DNA of 64,000 nt from Verrucosispora sp. NA02020 (GCF_013364215.1 NZ_CP054923.1:1-64000); one strand, 5' to 3'; numbered from the stretch's first letter, positions 17,545 to 26,983 are shown. Numbers and translations: made by a program. The notes: generated from the sequence alone by a model not told the origin.

Positions 17545-18180
17545 TCAGGAGCCGGCGGCCTCACGTTCCGCGACCTCGCTGAGGGCGGCGAGCAGGGTGG
17601 CCGGGTCCTGGGCGCCGGAGACGGCGTACTTCCCGGCGAACACGAAGGTCGGCACGCTGGTGATGCCGAGCTGCCGCGCCTCGGTCAGCTCCTCGTCGAG
17701 GGCGGGGACGCCCTCATCGGAGTCGAGGAAGCGGCGGGCTTCCGCGCCGTCCAGCCCGACACCGGTGGCGATCTCGGCGAGCGCCGCCCGGTCGCCGATG
17801 TCCACGCCGTCGGTGAAGTGGGCCTTGTGCAGGGCGTTCACCGTCTCGGTGCCGCGACCCCGCTCGGACGCCCAGTCGATCAGTCGGTGCGCCTCGAACG
17901 TGTTGGCCGCGATCGCCCGCGAGAAGTTCAGCTCCAACCCGACGCTCGTACCGATCTCGGCGACCTGGGCGGCCATCTGCTGGGCCTGCTCCGGGCCGCC
18001 GAACTTGGCGGCCAGCGCGTCGAGCAGCGGCACCGGCGCGGTCACCGGGGACGGGTCGAGTTGGAAGGGGCGATGCCGGACGGTGACCTCACCGTCGTAC
18101 GAGGCGAGGGCCTCCTCCAGGCGACGCAGGCCGATCCAGCACCAGGGACAGACCACGTCGGCGTAGATGTCGATCTCCAT
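17545..18180 (-). CDS. DsbA family oxidoreductase (FrnE-like)
   Basis: A 211-residue thioredoxin-fold protein of the DsbA/FrnE subfamily. CPWC at residues 11-14 directly after the first strand is the active-site CXXC. The cis-proline loop ITSVPTFVFAGKYAVSGAQDP and the ending ATLLAALSEV are typical of FrnE-type cytoplasmic dithiol oxidoreductases. No signal peptide is present, so it should act in the cytoplasm. ATG at 18180 begins MEIDIYADVVCPWC, the usual start of this family. The gene lies 95 nt downstream of SufE on the same strand. The gap holds repeated ACCTGCC motifs but no gene. Confidence 0.9.
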   Translation of the reverse strand: MEIDIYADVVCPWCWIGLRRLEEALASYDGEVTVRHRPFQLDPSPVTAPVPLLDALAAKFGGPEQAQQMAAQVAEIGTSVGLELNFSRAIAANTFEAHRLIDWASERGRGTETVNALHKAHFTDGVDIGDRAALAEIATGVGLDGAEARRFLDSDEGVPALDEELTEARQLGITSVPTFVFAGKYAVSGAQDPATLLAALSEVAEREAAGS

Positions 18181-18275
18181 GACCGGAGACAACCCGCCGG
18201 TACGCCGATCTGTTCCCGTACCTGCCGATGGAGTGATCCGGCCCGCTCCCGGACCTGCCGTGGGAGCAGGGCAGG

Positions 18276-18704
18276 TCAGCCGACCTGCTCGCGGACCTGC
18301 CGCTTGAGTCGGGCGAGGATGGCGTTGCCGCCGCGTACGCGTAGCGGGCTGATCGCCTGCGCCAGACCCATCCGCTGGTACAGGTCGTCCGGGACGGCGA
18401 GCACCTGCTCCGGGCTCGCACCGGCCAGCCCCTCGGCGAGGATGCCGGCGAACGCGCGGGTGGTGGGCGCCTCCGGCGGGCAGTCGAACAGGGTGCGCAC
18501 GGTGCCCTCGGGCGTCACCTCGGCGCGGAGGAAGAACGACGTCTGGCACTCCGGCACCTGCTCCATGCCCTCGTGCCCGGTCTGGTCGGCGGGCAGCGGC
18601 GGCACCGCGTCGGAGTACTCCAGCAGCATCTCCAGCACCACGTCACGGGGTGCGGAGGCGAACTCGTCGACGATCTCCGCCAGCTTGCTCGGCATCTCGG
18701 GCAT
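18276..18704 (-). CDS. SufE family Fe-S cluster sulfur acceptor
   Basis: A 142-residue SufE protein, which takes persulfide sulfur from a cysteine desulfurase for Fe-S cluster assembly. The catalytic Cys is in PECQTSFFLRAEV. The family ending ISPLRVRGGNAILARLKRQV is intact. In actinobacteria, sufE is often beside a rhodanese. Here the matching rhodanese (CRIGERSS type) is 9.5 kb away at 28208. The start at ATG 18704 is supported by TAGCCT at -12 to -7 (18711-18716 on the complementary strand). A copy of the dispersed palindromic repeat lies just upstream. Confidence 0.9.
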   Translation of the reverse strand: MPEMPSKLAEIVDEFASAPRDVVLEMLLEYSDAVPPLPADQTGHEGMEQVPECQTSFFLRAEVTPEGTVRTLFDCPPEAPTTRAFAGILAEGLAGASPEQVLAVPDDLYQRMGLAQAISPLRVRGGNAILARLKRQVREQVG

Positions 18705-18776
18705 CCCGCCAGGCTACCGGCGCCAGGCGCGGCACTGCGGTCGCGCCCACGGCCGTGGTCGCGGGTGCACCCGGGT

Positions 18777-18831
18777 GTTAGCAGGGGACCCCTTCTCTAC
18801 CGCAGGCGTTAGAAAGGGGCCCTTCCTTACA
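18777..18831. repeat. Dispersed palindromic repeat, copy 1 (degenerate)
   Basis: Begins GTTAGCAGGGGACCCC and ends CCCTTCCTTACA around a central CTCTACCGCAGGCGTTAG. It belongs to the same family as copies at 27086, 28109 and 36663, but the two arms here are less complementary. It is intergenic, between the CBS-domain gene and sufE. Confidence 0.8.
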
Positions 18832-18852
18832 CCTGTCGCTTTCTGACACCTG

Positions 18853-19278
18853 TCACACCTGGGGGGCCTGTTCGCTGATCTCGCTGAGGGCGGAGGTGGG
18901 GTCGAGCTGCATCGCCAGGTCGCCGAGGGAGACGATGCCGACCAGTTTGCGTTCGTGGTCGCAGACGAGGATGCGGCGGATACCGCGCTCGCGCATCAGG
19001 GCGGCTGCCTTCGCGGCGGTGCAGAACTGCTCGATCATCACCACCTCGCGGGTGAGGATCGCGCCGATGGTGGTGGTCGTCGCGCTGGCGTTCTCCGCCA
19101 CCGCGCGGACCACGATGTCCCGGTCGGTCAGGATGCCGGCCAGTTCGGCACCGTCGGTCACCACCACGTCGCCGATGTCGGCGTCCCGCATCACCCGGGC
19201 GGCCTCGTCCAGTGTGGTCTCCGCCGACAGGTAGATCACCTGTTTGGTCATCACGTCGACGACCCGATACTCGGTCAT
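18853..19278 (-). CDS. CBS domain pair protein
   Basis: A 141-residue protein made of two CBS motifs (VVDVMTKQVIYLSAETTLDEAARVMRDADIGDVVV... and IGAILTREVVMIEQFCTAAKAAALMRERGIRRILV...), forming one Bateman module that usually binds adenine nucleotides and senses energy state or acts as a regulatory subunit. No catalytic domain is attached. It begins at ATG 19278 with GGAGG 5 nt upstream (CTGGAGGCTCTC). It lies 56 nt downstream of proS on the same strand. The target is unknown. Confidence 0.9.
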   Translation of the reverse strand: MTEYRVVDVMTKQVIYLSAETTLDEAARVMRDADIGDVVVTDGAELAGILTDRDIVVRAVAENASATTTTIGAILTREVVMIEQFCTAAKAAALMRERGIRRILVCDHERKLVGIVSLGDLAMQLDPTSALSEISEQAPQV

Positions 19279-19334
19279 GAGAGCCTCCAGAACACCTTCT
19301 GCCGATCGGGATGCGTTACCCGGTTACGTGACTG

Positions 19335-21095
19335 CTACACCACGTTCCGGCCTACCTCCTCAACGAGACGCTCCGTCAGGTCGCCTACCAGGATCTCGGC
19401 ACGTTCCCCGGTGGACCGGTCACGGAGTTCGACGTACCCGTCGGCCAGGCGGCGGCCGACCACGACGGTGCGCGGGATGCCGATCAGCTCGGCGTCGGTG
19501 AACTTCACCCCGGCGGAGACTCCCGCCCGGTCGTCCACCAGCACCCGCAGACCGGCGGCGGCGAGTCGGGTGCCGAGGTCGAGCGCCGCCTCGACCTGCG
19601 GACCCTTGCCGGCCGCCACCAGGTGTACGTCGCAGGGGGCGATCGCCGCCGGCCAGACCAGTCCCCGGTCGTCGTGGTGCTGCTCGGCGATCGCGGCCAC
19701 CGCCCGGGACACCCCGATGCCGTAGCAGCCCATGGTGGGGCGTACCGGCTTGCCCTGCGGTCCGAGGACGTCGACCGTGAAGGCGTCGGTGTAGCGGCGG
19801 CCGAGTTGGAAGATGTGTCCGATCTCGATGCCCCGACGCATGGTCAGGCTTCCGCCGACGCAGGCGGGGCAGGGGTCGCCGGGGCGTACGTCGGCGGCTT
19901 CGACGGTGCCGTTCGGGGTGAAGTCGCGGCCACAGACCACGTTCGTGGCGTGCCGCCCCGGCTCGTTCGCCCCGGTCAGCCAGGCGGTGCCCGGCGCCAC
20001 CCGGGGGTCGACCAGATAGCGGATGCCGAGTTTGTCGAAGACCTGCGGCCCGATGTAGCCGCGGACCAGGTCGGGCCGCTCGTCCCAGGCGTCGAAGACG
20101 TCCACGGTGGCCGGTGCCAGCACCGCGGCGAGCCGTTTGAGGTCGACCTCGCGGTCACCGGGCACGCCGATGACGAGCAGTTCGGTTTCATGAACGCCGG
20201 GTCGGCGTACGGTCAGCACGACGTTCTTGAGGGTGTCGGCGGCGGTCCAGTCGTCGCGTCCGGCGAGTCGACGGTCGTTGGCCAGCGCGACCAGGCTGGC
20301 GATGGTGGGCGTCTCCGGGGTGTCGTGCACCTCGGCGGGCGGCTGGGCCAGCGGGTCACCGGCCGCCGGGGCGGGCGTCGTCACCGCCTCGGTGTTGGCC
20401 GCGTAGTGGCAGTCCGTGCAGCCCACGAAGGTGTCCTCGCCGACCGGCGCGATGGCCAGGAACTCCTCCGAGGCGGAACCGCCCATCGCCCCCGACGTCG
20501 CGTGCACCACCGTGTACTCCAGGCCCAGCCGGTCGAAGACCCGCCGGTACGCGTCCCGGTGCCGGTCGTACGCTGCGCGCAGCCCCGCCTCGTCCAGGTC
20601 GAAGGAGTACGCGTCCTTCATCAGGAATTCGCGTCCGCGCAGCAGTCCGGCACGGGGCCGGGCCTCGTCGCGGAACTTGGTCTGGATCTGGAACAACGTG
20701 ACCGGGAAGTCGCGGTAGGAGGTGAACAGGTCCTTCACCAGCAGCGCGGCCAACTCCTCGTGGGTGGGGGCGAGCAGGTGCTCGGCACCACGGCGGTCGG
20801 CCAGCGTGAAGATGTCGTCGCCGTACTCGGTCCACCGTCCGCTGGTGCGGTACGGCTCGGCCGGCAGCAGCGCCGGGAAGTGCACCTCCTGGTCACCGAT
20901 CGCGGCCATCTCGGCCCGGACGATCTCGGCGACCCGGTCCAGCACCAGCTTGCCCAGCGGCAGCCAGGTGTACCCGCCGGGGGCGGCTCGGCGCAGGTAA
21001 CCGGCGCGCAGCAGCAACCGGTGACTCGGCACCTCCGCGTCGGCCGGGTCCTCGCGCAGCGTCCGGATCAGCGTGGTCGACATGCGCAGCAGCAT
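19335..21095 (-). CDS. proS: Proline--tRNA ligase
   Basis: Charges tRNA-Pro with proline. At 586 residues it is the bacterial type with an editing insertion. Class II motif 1 is near [28 protein letters not shown], motif 2 is [25 protein letters not shown], then comes the INS editing domain ([14 protein letters not shown] onward). Motif 3 contains [28 protein letters not shown], and an anticodon-binding domain ends the protein. The start ATG at 21095 ([21 protein letters not shown]) is supported by TACGCT at -12 to -7. The N-terminus aligns with the usual actinobacterial start MITRMS. Confidence 0.96.
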   Translation of the reverse strand: MLLRMSTTLIRTLREDPADAEVPSHRLLLRAGYLRRAAPGGYTWLPLGKLVLDRVAEIVRAEMAAIGDQEVHFPALLPAEPYRTSGRWTEYGDDIFTLADRRGAEHLLAPTHEELAALLVKDLFTSYRDFPVTLFQIQTKFRDEARPRAGLLRGREFLMKDAYSFDLDEAGLRAAYDRHRDAYRRVFDRLGLEYTVVHATSGAMGGSASEEFLAIAPVGEDTFVGCTDCHYAANTEAVTTPAPAAGDPLAQPPAEVHDTPETPTIASLVALANDRRLAGRDDWTAADTLKNVVLTVRRPGVHETELLVIGVPGDREVDLKRLAAVLAPATVDVFDAWDERPDLVRGYIGPQVFDKLGIRYLVDPRVAPGTAWLTGANEPGRHATNVVCGRDFTPNGTVEAADVRPGDPCPACVGGSLTMRRGIEIGHIFQLGRRYTDAFTVDVLGPQGKPVRPTMGCYGIGVSRAVAAIAEQHHDDRGLVWPAAIAPCDVHLVAAGKGPQVEAALDLGTRLAAAGLRVLVDDRAGVSAGVKFTDAELIGIPRTVVVGRRLADGYVELRDRSTGERAEILVGDLTERLVEEVGRNVV

Positions 21096-21135
21096 GGCCG
21101 CAGCGTACGACCCGGGGTGCCCGACGGCGATCCGA

Positions 21136-21798
21136 TTAGGCGTGGCCAGGGTCGTCGAGCCCGGCGCGATGGGCGATGACGGCCAACGCGGTGCGGTCCC
21201 GGGCGTCCAGCTTGGCCAGCAGGCGACTGACGTACGTGCGGGCGGTGGCCGGGCTGATGAACAGCGCCCGGCCGATCTCGTCGTTGGACTCGCCCAGCCC
21301 GACCCGGGCCAGCACGGCCCGTTCCCGCTCGGTGAGCACGGCCAGTCGAGGGTCCGGCGGCGGCAGCCGGGGAACGGCGGCGAGCTGTTCCATCACCCGG
21401 CGGGTGACGGTGGGCGACAGCAGGTTCCCACCGGCTGCGGCGGTGTGCACGGCTCGCCGCAGGTCGTCCGAGCCGGTGTCCTTGAGCAGGTACCCGGCGG
21501 CACCGAGCCGGACCGCCTCGACGATGTCCTCGTCGTCGTCGAAGGTGGTGAGGATCAGCACGCGCGTCCCGGTCAGCGTCTCGTCGGCGCGGATCGCGGC
21601 GGTGGCGGCCAACCCGTCCAGGATCGGCATCCGGATGTCCATCAGCACCACGTCCGGCCGCAACCGGCGGGCCAGGTGCAGGCCGGTGCGGCCGTCGGCG
21701 GCCTCCCCGACGACGCGGATCCGCGCGTCGGACTCCAGCAGCGTGCGGATCCCGGCCCGGACCAGGTCCTGGTCGTCGACCACGAGCACGGTCGTCAC
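21136..21798 (-). CDS. LuxR-type (NarL) response regulator
   Basis: A 220-residue response regulator. The receiver domain (about 1-120) has the acidic pair in VVDDQD, the phosphorylated Asp in [10 protein letters not shown] and the conserved Lys in YLLKDTG. The C-terminal LuxR helix-turn-helix reads [63 protein letters not shown] 21798 overlaps the TGA of the kinase by 4 nt (GTGA), so translation is coupled. A start 15 nt earlier is possible. Targets are unknown; the divergent membrane protein at 23097 is a candidate. Confidence 0.93.
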   Translation of the reverse strand: MTTVLVVDDQDLVRAGIRTLLESDARIRVVGEAADGRTGLHLARRLRPDVVLMDIRMPILDGLAATAAIRADETLTGTRVLILTTFDDDEDIVEAVRLGAAGYLLKDTGSDDLRRAVHTAAAGGNLLSPTVTRRVMEQLAAVPRLPPPDPRLAVLTERERAVLARVGLGESNDEIGRALFISPATARTYVSRLLAKLDARDRTALAVIAHRAGLDDPGHA

Positions 21799-22964
21799 GT
21801 CGTACCCGCCCACGGCAGTTCGGCCCGTACGGCGAAACCGGTGGGCTGGTGCTCGGCGGTGAGTGAGCCGCCGAGGCTCTGGGCCCGCTCCCGCATCCCG
21901 GCGATGCCGTGCCCGCTGTCCGCCGCGCGGTCGGTGCTCCGCCGGTCCGCGCCGGAGTCGGTGACCGACACCGTCACCTGCCGGTCGTCCTGCGCGACGT
22001 GGATCTCCACCCGGCTGCCCGCCGAGTGCCGGACCACGTTGGTGACCGCCTCCTGGACGATCCGGTATGCGGCGGCCTCCACCGGCGCCGGCAGCGCGGA
22101 GTGCAGGTCGACCCGCACGTCGACGTCGAACCCGGCGGCACCGGCCGCCCCGGCCACCGCGTCGAGGTGCGCCAGCGACACGACCGTGCGGGCCGGGTCG
22201 TCGTCCCGACGGAGAAGGGCCACGGTCCGCCGCAGGTCGTCCATGCTCCGGCGGGCGGTGGCGCGGATCAGCTCCAGGGCCGACCGGGTGGCCTCCTCGT
22301 CGCGGCCCAGCGCCTCCCGGGCGACGTCGGCGTGCAGCGCGATCACCGAGGTGGTGTGGCCGAGCGAGTCGTGCAGGTCCCGGGCGATCGCGAGCCGCTC
22401 ACCCTGCACCCGGGCGTCCGCCTCCTGCCGGTAGCGCTCCCCGGTCAGCTCGGCGATCCGTCGCGCGTCGGCCTGCGCGGCCCGCCGGGACCGCAGGCTG
22501 TCGCCGAGCGCGATCGCCGCACCCATCAGCAGTACGTGACCGGCCAGCTCGTAGCCGACGACGAAGGAGAAGTTCTGCCCCTCGGCGAGACGGACGACCA
22601 CGGACACGACGACCACCACCACGGCACCGGTGATCGAGGCAGCGAGGCGGCCCTGCTCGGCGGCGGAGAAGAGGGCGGCGGCGACCGGCACGGCCAGACC
22701 GACCGCCGGGTAGCCGGCGGCGTAGTAGGCGAACAGGCCGAGCACCGTGACGGCGAGCACCGCCACCGGGTAGCGGCGGCGGGCCAGCATCAGCGCGCCG
22801 AGACCGACCGCCCACAGGTAGGCGATCCGGTCCGGCTCCTGCCGCCCACCCTCGTTGGCGGTGATGACCACCGAGACGACGGCGGTGACGCCCACGCCGA
22901 GCAGGACGTCGGTGAGCCAGGGCCGGACCCGGCGTACCGCAGACTGGCTCGGCTGACCGCTCAC
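21795..22964 (-). CDS. Sensor histidine kinase (HisKA_3 type)
   Basis: A 389-residue NarL-class kinase that should phosphorylate the adjacent response regulator. The N-terminal half has four or more transmembrane helices (about residues 18-150). The dimerisation box ARDLHDSLGHTTSVIALHADVAREAL contains the phosphorylated His. The HATPase_c domain has the N-box AYRIVQEAVTNVVRHS and G-box DSGHGIAGMRERAQSLGG. The start GTG at 22964 is supported by TACGCT at -12 to -7. Homologues with short periplasmic loops often sense membrane stress, but the signal here is unknown. Confidence 0.92.
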   Translation of the reverse strand: MSGQPSQSAVRRVRPWLTDVLLGVGVTAVVSVVITANEGGRQEPDRIAYLWAVGLGALMLARRRYPVAVLAVTVLGLFAYYAAGYPAVGLAVPVAAALFSAAEQGRLAASITGAVVVVVVSVVVRLAEGQNFSFVVGYELAGHVLLMGAAIALGDSLRSRRAAQADARRIAELTGERYRQEADARVQGERLAIARDLHDSLGHTTSVIALHADVAREALGRDEEATRSALELIRATARRSMDDLRRTVALLRRDDDPARTVVSLAHLDAVAGAAGAAGFDVDVRVDLHSALPAPVEAAAYRIVQEAVTNVVRHSAGSRVEIHVAQDDRQVTVSVTDSGADRRSTDRAADSGHGIAGMRERAQSLGGSLTAEHQPTGFAVRAELPWAGTT

Positions 22965-22970
22965 CGGCCC

Positions 22971-22976
22971 AGCGTA
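22971..22976 (-). promoter_or_regulatory. -10 element of the two-component operon
   Basis: TACGCT on the minus strand sits at -12 to -7 from the GTG at 22964. With the plus-strand element at 23084 it forms a divergent promoter pair in a 132-bp gap. Confidence 0.45.
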
Positions 22977-23083
22977 CGGCGCGGACGGGGCGCTCCGGAG
23001 TCGTCGCGGGGCGACGTCCGGGGTCGCCTCCCGACGTACCGCGATCGGGTCCGCGTGCGGATGGCAGGCGACCCGGCCGTCCC

Positions 23084-23089
23084 TAGCGT
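23084..23089 (+). promoter_or_regulatory. -10 element of the gene at 23097
   Basis: TAGCGT lies at -13 to -8 from the ATG, without a ribosome binding site, which suggests a leaderless transcript. Confidence 0.5.
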
Positions 23090-23096
23090 TGCCGGC

Positions 23097-23540
23097 ATGA
23101 CCGCTACCTCGTCGCACCGCTCCATGCTCGGTCTGCCGCTGCTCGCCCTGTTCGGGTTGGCCCTGCTCGGCCTGCCCAGGGTGGTGTTGCACGACCTGGG
23201 CCTGGTGCACGAGCGCACCTTCGTCAACCTGCTGCTGGTGGTCGTACCGCCGGTCGTCTGGATCACGGTGGCGCTGGTCCGGAGGGTACCCAACCCGTTC
23301 CTGACCCTGCTCGCGGTCGGTCTCTGCTACGGCGTCCTGCTGGCGGTCACCCACCAGCTCCTCTGGGACGTCGCCTTCGACGAACCGCCGACGCTCGGCG
23401 GCAACCTCACCGACCTGGCACCGGGAGTACAGACGGTCGTCATCCGGTTCTTCGCCACCATCAGCAGCGTCTTCACCGGGGTCATCGTGGGCGTGGTGAC
23501 CGGTCTCGTCGCCTGGGCGCTGAGCCGGGTACGTCCCTGA
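23097..23540 (+). CDS. Four-helix membrane protein, unknown function
   Basis: A 147-residue protein with about four transmembrane segments: residues 10-30 (LGLPLLALFGLALLGLP), 42-60 (VNLLLVVVPPVVWITVALV), 66-86 and 115-142. The family is not recognised by eye. It is divergent from the histidine kinase and shares its promoter region, so it may be regulated by or linked to the two-component system. That arrangement is seen for membrane targets of LiaRS or DesKR-like systems, but here it is only inference. Confidence 0.7.
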   Translation: MTATSSHRSMLGLPLLALFGLALLGLPRVVLHDLGLVHERTFVNLLLVVVPPVVWITVALVRRVPNPFLTLLAVGLCYGVLLAVTHQLLWDVAFDEPPTLGGNLTDLAPGVQTVVIRFFATISSVFTGVIVGVVTGLVAWALSRVRP

Positions 23541-23607
23541 CCGGTGCGGATCGGCGGATCTCCACACCGGGCCCGTCGCCGGTGACGGTCTGGGCGAGGA
23601 TGGGGGC

Positions 23608-24369
23608 ATGATGCGGGCGCCGGGCGGACTGTTGCTGGATTTCGGGGGCGTACTGGCGGACGCGCCGGGGAACGGATGGGCGTCGCCGGAGGTCGTCCGG
23701 CGGATGTCCGAGGTGATCGACGGTGTCCTGCCGGACGAGCGGATCGCGGCCGACCTGACCTCGGGTGCGCGGGCGTACGGGCGGTGGCGGGACGAGACCG
23801 GCGTCTCGGCTGAGCCGATGGAGCTGACGCACGACCGGGTGTGGGCGGACTTCGTCACCCACGGCTGGCCCGAACCGGCCCGGGCCGCCGTCGCACGGCA
23901 GGCCACCCCGCTGGCGTACGCGTCGACGTGGCGCACGGAGTGGCAGGTGCGGCCCGGCATCCCCGAGGCGTTGGCCGCCGCCGCCGAGGCGGGAGTGCCG
24001 ATGGCCGTGGTCAGCAACGCGCTCTGCGGTGCCGCCCACCGCGACTTCCTGGCCGCCGCCGGACTCTCCGGCCGCTTCGTCGCCGAGTTCTACAGCGACG
24101 AGACGGGGCTGCGGAAGCCGAACCCGCGCTTCGCCGCGTTGGCCGCCGACGCCATCGGCGTACCGGTGGATCGGTGTTGGTTCGTCGGTGACAGCCTGCA
24201 CCGGGACATCGCCTGCGCGCGGCGGGCCGGTGTCGGGGCGGCGGTCCTGATGCGCTCGCCGCGCACCGACCGCGAACCCGACGCGCCGGAGCTGGCGCCG
24301 GATGTCTGGATCGAGGACGGTCACGGGCTGCTCGCCCTGCTGCGGGCCAACGTCGACGCGGGATTGTAG
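23608..24369 (+). CDS. HAD superfamily hydrolase-like protein
   Basis: A 253-residue HAD-IA protein. Motif I reads LLLDFGGVLAD, with the nucleophile Asp11, but the second Asp of the usual DxD is Gly13. Motif II is MAVVSNA, motif III has the Lys in LRKPNPRFA, and motif IV is FVGDSLHRDIACARRAG. The DFGG form occurs in the N-terminal-domain type of epoxide-hydrolase-related HADs, where phosphatase activity can be weak or absent. Tandem ATGs at 23608 and 23611 are possible starts. GAGGAT lies at -12 to -7. The substrate is unknown. Confidence 0.82.
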   Translation: MMRAPGGLLLDFGGVLADAPGNGWASPEVVRRMSEVIDGVLPDERIAADLTSGARAYGRWRDETGVSAEPMELTHDRVWADFVTHGWPEPARAAVARQATPLAYASTWRTEWQVRPGIPEALAAAAEAGVPMAVVSNALCGAAHRDFLAAAGLSGRFVAEFYSDETGLRKPNPRFAALAADAIGVPVDRCWFVGDSLHRDIACARRAGVGAAVLMRSPRTDREPDAPELAPDVWIEDGHGLLALLRANVDAGL

Positions 24370-24478
24370 TCAGCGCCGCAGCGACTCCCGCCTCCTTGCC
24401 GGAACCGTCGTCGTCGCCTTCCCTCGCGCCCTACCGTCCGGAGGGAGCGGTCGGTGATCGAGGGCGAGGAGCGGGACC

Positions 24479-25378
24479 TTGTTCGATGACGTGCGGCAGA
24501 TCGACGCGGGTGTCCTGAACGTCGGGTACGTCGACGCCGGACCGCCGGACGGACCGGTCGTCCTGCTCCTGCACGGCTGGCCGTACGACATCCACAGCTT
24601 CGCCGAGGTGGTACCGCTGCTCACCGACGCCGGCCACCGCGTGCTCGTGCCACACCTACGCGGCTACGGCACGACGAGCTTCCGCTCGCCCGACGCCGTC
24701 CGCAACGGCGAACCGGCGGCCATGGCCTGCGACGCCGTCGCGTTCCTGGACGCCCTCGACGTGCCGCAGGCGACGGTGGCCGGGTTCGACTGGGGTGCCC
24801 GCACCGCCGACATCGTGGCCGCCCTCTGGCCGGACCGCTGCGCCGGCCTGGTCGCGGTGAGTGGCTACCTGATCGACGGTCAGGAGTCGGGCAAGGCACC
24901 CTTGCCCCCTGCGGCCGAGCACGCCTGGTGGTACCAGTTCTACTTCGCCACCGACCGGGGCCGTCAGGGGTACGCCCGCAACCTGCGGGACTTCGCCAAA
25001 CTGATCTGGCGGACGGCGTCCCCGCAGTGGACCTTCGACGACGCCACGTTCGACCGGAGCATGGCCTCCCTCGACAACCCCGACCACGTCGACATCGTGA
25101 TCCACAACTATCGCTGGCGGATGGGCCTGGCCGACGGCGAACCGCAGTACGCCGACCTGGAAGACCGGCTGGCCGACAAGCCCGCCGTCACGGTGCCCAC
25201 CATCAGCCTCGAAGGCGACGCCAACGGCGCACCCCACCTGGAACCTCAGGTGTACGCCAAGCAGTTCACCGGCCCGTACGAGCACCGCACGATCAGCGGC
25301 GGCATCGGGCACAACCTGCCGCAGGAAGCGCCGAGGGCCTTCGCCGACGCGATCATGCAGGTGACGTCGCTGACCTGA
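24479..25378 (+). CDS. Alpha/beta hydrolase (epoxide hydrolase-like)
   Basis: A 299-residue alpha/beta-hydrolase. HGWPYD provides the oxyanion-hole region, and the nucleophile elbow is GFDWGA, with Asp rather than Ser, as in epoxide hydrolases and haloalkane dehalogenases. A likely catalytic His is in GIGHNLPQEAP near the end. Only this pattern, not the substrate, can be stated. The start is TTG at 24479 with GAGGAG about 8 nt upstream. An in-frame GTG at 24491 is an alternative. Confidence 0.82.
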   Translation: MFDDVRQIDAGVLNVGYVDAGPPDGPVVLLLHGWPYDIHSFAEVVPLLTDAGHRVLVPHLRGYGTTSFRSPDAVRNGEPAAMACDAVAFLDALDVPQATVAGFDWGARTADIVAALWPDRCAGLVAVSGYLIDGQESGKAPLPPAAEHAWWYQFYFATDRGRQGYARNLRDFAKLIWRTASPQWTFDDATFDRSMASLDNPDHVDIVIHNYRWRMGLADGEPQYADLEDRLADKPAVTVPTISLEGDANGAPHLEPQVYAKQFTGPYEHRTISGGIGHNLPQEAPRAFADAIMQVTSLT

Positions 25379-25396
25379 CCTCTCTGCTGTTCGGGT

Positions 25397-25585
25397 TCAG
25401 GGGCGCTTGGTCTTGGCGATGAAGGCGTGCCAGGCGGTCGGGGTGAAGACGAGCGCCGGGCCGGTGGCGTCCTTGCTGTCGCGGACGCCGACGATGCCGG
25501 GAAGGTTGTCGGCTACCTCGATGCATTCGCCGCTCGCGCTGCGGGTGGACTTGCGCCAGGCTGCGCCGGTCAGATCGTGGACCAT
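25397..25585 (-). CDS. DUF397 domain protein
   Basis: A 62-residue DUF397 protein: AAWRKSTRSASGECIEVADNLPGIVGVRDSKDATGPALVFTPTAWHAFI. Such small proteins partner with WhiJ/Scr1-type XRE regulators in actinobacteria and affect development. Some pairs behave like toxin-antitoxin systems. The start ATG at 25585 lies inside the 3' end of the regulator gene (16-nt overlap), so the two are coupled. Confidence 0.92.
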   Translation of the reverse strand: MVHDLTGAAWRKSTRSASGECIEVADNLPGIVGVRDSKDATGPALVFTPTAWHAFIAKTKRP

Positions 25586-26379
25586 GACTCCATCACTTCC
25601 TTCATCAGGGCTTCGGACTGTCCTTTGGAGAGAGCGACGCTGCGGACACCCTCCCACCTCACCAGCAGGGTATCGATCTGCTCGTCACGGTCGATGGTCG
25701 CGCCGCCGACATGGTTCTCCAGATGCCCCAGCCACTCACCCTCGACCCCTCGGGCTAAGGTGATCGGTCCAGCGTGTCCAACATGGACGGTTGCCTCGGC
25801 AGGAATGAGGTGCACCAGCACGCCCCCGCGCTTGACGCATTCGAGCAGGTGGCTGATCTGCTGAGTCATGATGCTTCGGAAGCTCTCGTCAGCTCGGCGC
25901 AGGGTGGTCTCCTCGATCACCGCAATGAGGGCCGGTGGATTCGGCTGGGCGAGGATCGCCTGACGATCCATCCGTACCGCCAACCGCCGTTCGATCTCTT
26001 CATCGTTGAGCATGTCGTCGGACTGGATCACCGCGCGGGCGTAGTGCTCGGTCTGGAGCAGGCCGGGGATCAGCGTCGGGTGGTAGCAGCGCAACTGCCG
26101 CGCGTTGCGCTCGGCGTCCAGCCAGGGGCGTAGCCAGTTCGGCTGGCCGTGCAGTTCGGCGATGCGTAGCAGCCCCGACAACAGGCCGTCGCTGTGCAAC
26201 ACCTCGTCGGCCCGCTTGAGGAAGAGCCGGTCGAACGGGCGTTGCCCCAGCTCGATCGCGGAGACCTGCGAGCCGGAGAAGTGCACCAACTTGCCGAAAT
26301 CCTCCTGGGTCAGGTCGGCCGAAAGTCGCAGCCTGCGCAACTGTGCCCGGATCAGTTCGGCGGTCGGCTCGGATTCCAC
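25570..26379 (-). CDS. XRE family regulator (Scr1/WhiJ-like)
   Basis: A 269-residue regulator. The N-terminal helix-turn-helix covers about residues 8-65 (LRRLRLSADLTQEDFGKLVHFSGSQVSAIELGQR). It is followed by the conserved DUF5753 region (YHPTLIPGLLQTEHYARAVI ... RQAIL ... SIMTQQISHLLE ... ITLAR ... VALSKGQS). This is the standard partner of DUF397 proteins and of the WhiJ/BldB developmental network in Streptomyces. GTG at 26379 has a strong GTGGAGGCAGT ribosome binding site. It is divergent from the unknown gene at 26597 across 217 bp. Confidence 0.93.
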   Translation of the reverse strand: MESEPTAELIRAQLRRLRLSADLTQEDFGKLVHFSGSQVSAIELGQRPFDRLFLKRADEVLHSDGLLSGLLRIAELHGQPNWLRPWLDAERNARQLRCYHPTLIPGLLQTEHYARAVIQSDDMLNDEEIERRLAVRMDRQAILAQPNPPALIAVIEETTLRRADESFRSIMTQQISHLLECVKRGGVLVHLIPAEATVHVGHAGPITLARGVEGEWLGHLENHVGGATIDRDEQIDTLLVRWEGVRSVALSKGQSEALMKEVMESWSTI

Positions 26380-26596
26380 ACTGCCTCCACGAATTCTCGG
26401 CCGCTCGGACGGATGCCCGGCCCGGCCCCACCATCGCCACGGCCGGTGTCGATGCCTTCCGACAGTAGTCGTCCGGTCAGCAGAATGTGACCCGGCGGTC
26501 CTGCTCCCATCCACCGGGGACGGGGTGGGACTGCACCGGGGCCGTCCCGGCACCTCCCCCGTGCCGGGGCGGCCCCACCCGGAGGCGGAGGTCGAG

Positions 26597-26983
26597 ATGT
26601 CCCACCCGAAGTCGTACCCGGTGCCGCGTCGTGGCCCGGCGGCCGAGCGGCCTCGGCAGCATCCGATGTCCGGCCCGCAGCATCTGCCGCTGCGTCCGCT
26701 CTGGTTGTGCCGGGCCTGCGGGCACTCGTGGCCCTGCGCGGAGGCGCGGCTGCTGCTCCGGGTCGAGTACGACGACCGCTGGCTCGACCTGGCCGTCTAC
26801 CTGTCCGGGCTGTACTTCGAGGCGACACACGATCTGTTCCGGCTCGACCCGGACGGCGGCCCGACACCGCCTGAGCTGTTCGCCCGGTTCGTGGCCTGGG
26901 GGCCGTACCGTCGCTCGGCGGTCGACCCGCCGCGCGCCTGCACCGGCCGCTGTCGGCTGCCCGCCGCCTCGGTGGAGGGATGA
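26597..26983 (+). CDS. Conserved actinobacterial protein with CxxC...C motif
   Basis: A 128-residue soluble protein. Key features are a Pro/Arg-rich start, then LWLCRACGHSWPCAEARLLLRVEYDDRWLDLAVYLSGLYFEATHDLF, with three cysteines (CRACGHSWPC) that could bind a metal, and a later CTGRC pair. Similar proteins in actinobacteria are sometimes annotated as flavin reductases, but I see no flavin-binding evidence. Function unknown. The ATG at 26597 has GGAGGCGGAGGTCGAG upstream. It often neighbours XRE/DUF397 pairs (from memory), as here. Confidence 0.7.
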   Translation: MSHPKSYPVPRRGPAAERPRQHPMSGPQHLPLRPLWLCRACGHSWPCAEARLLLRVEYDDRWLDLAVYLSGLYFEATHDLFRLDPDGGPTPPELFARFVAWGPYRRSAVDPPRACTGRCRLPAASVEG

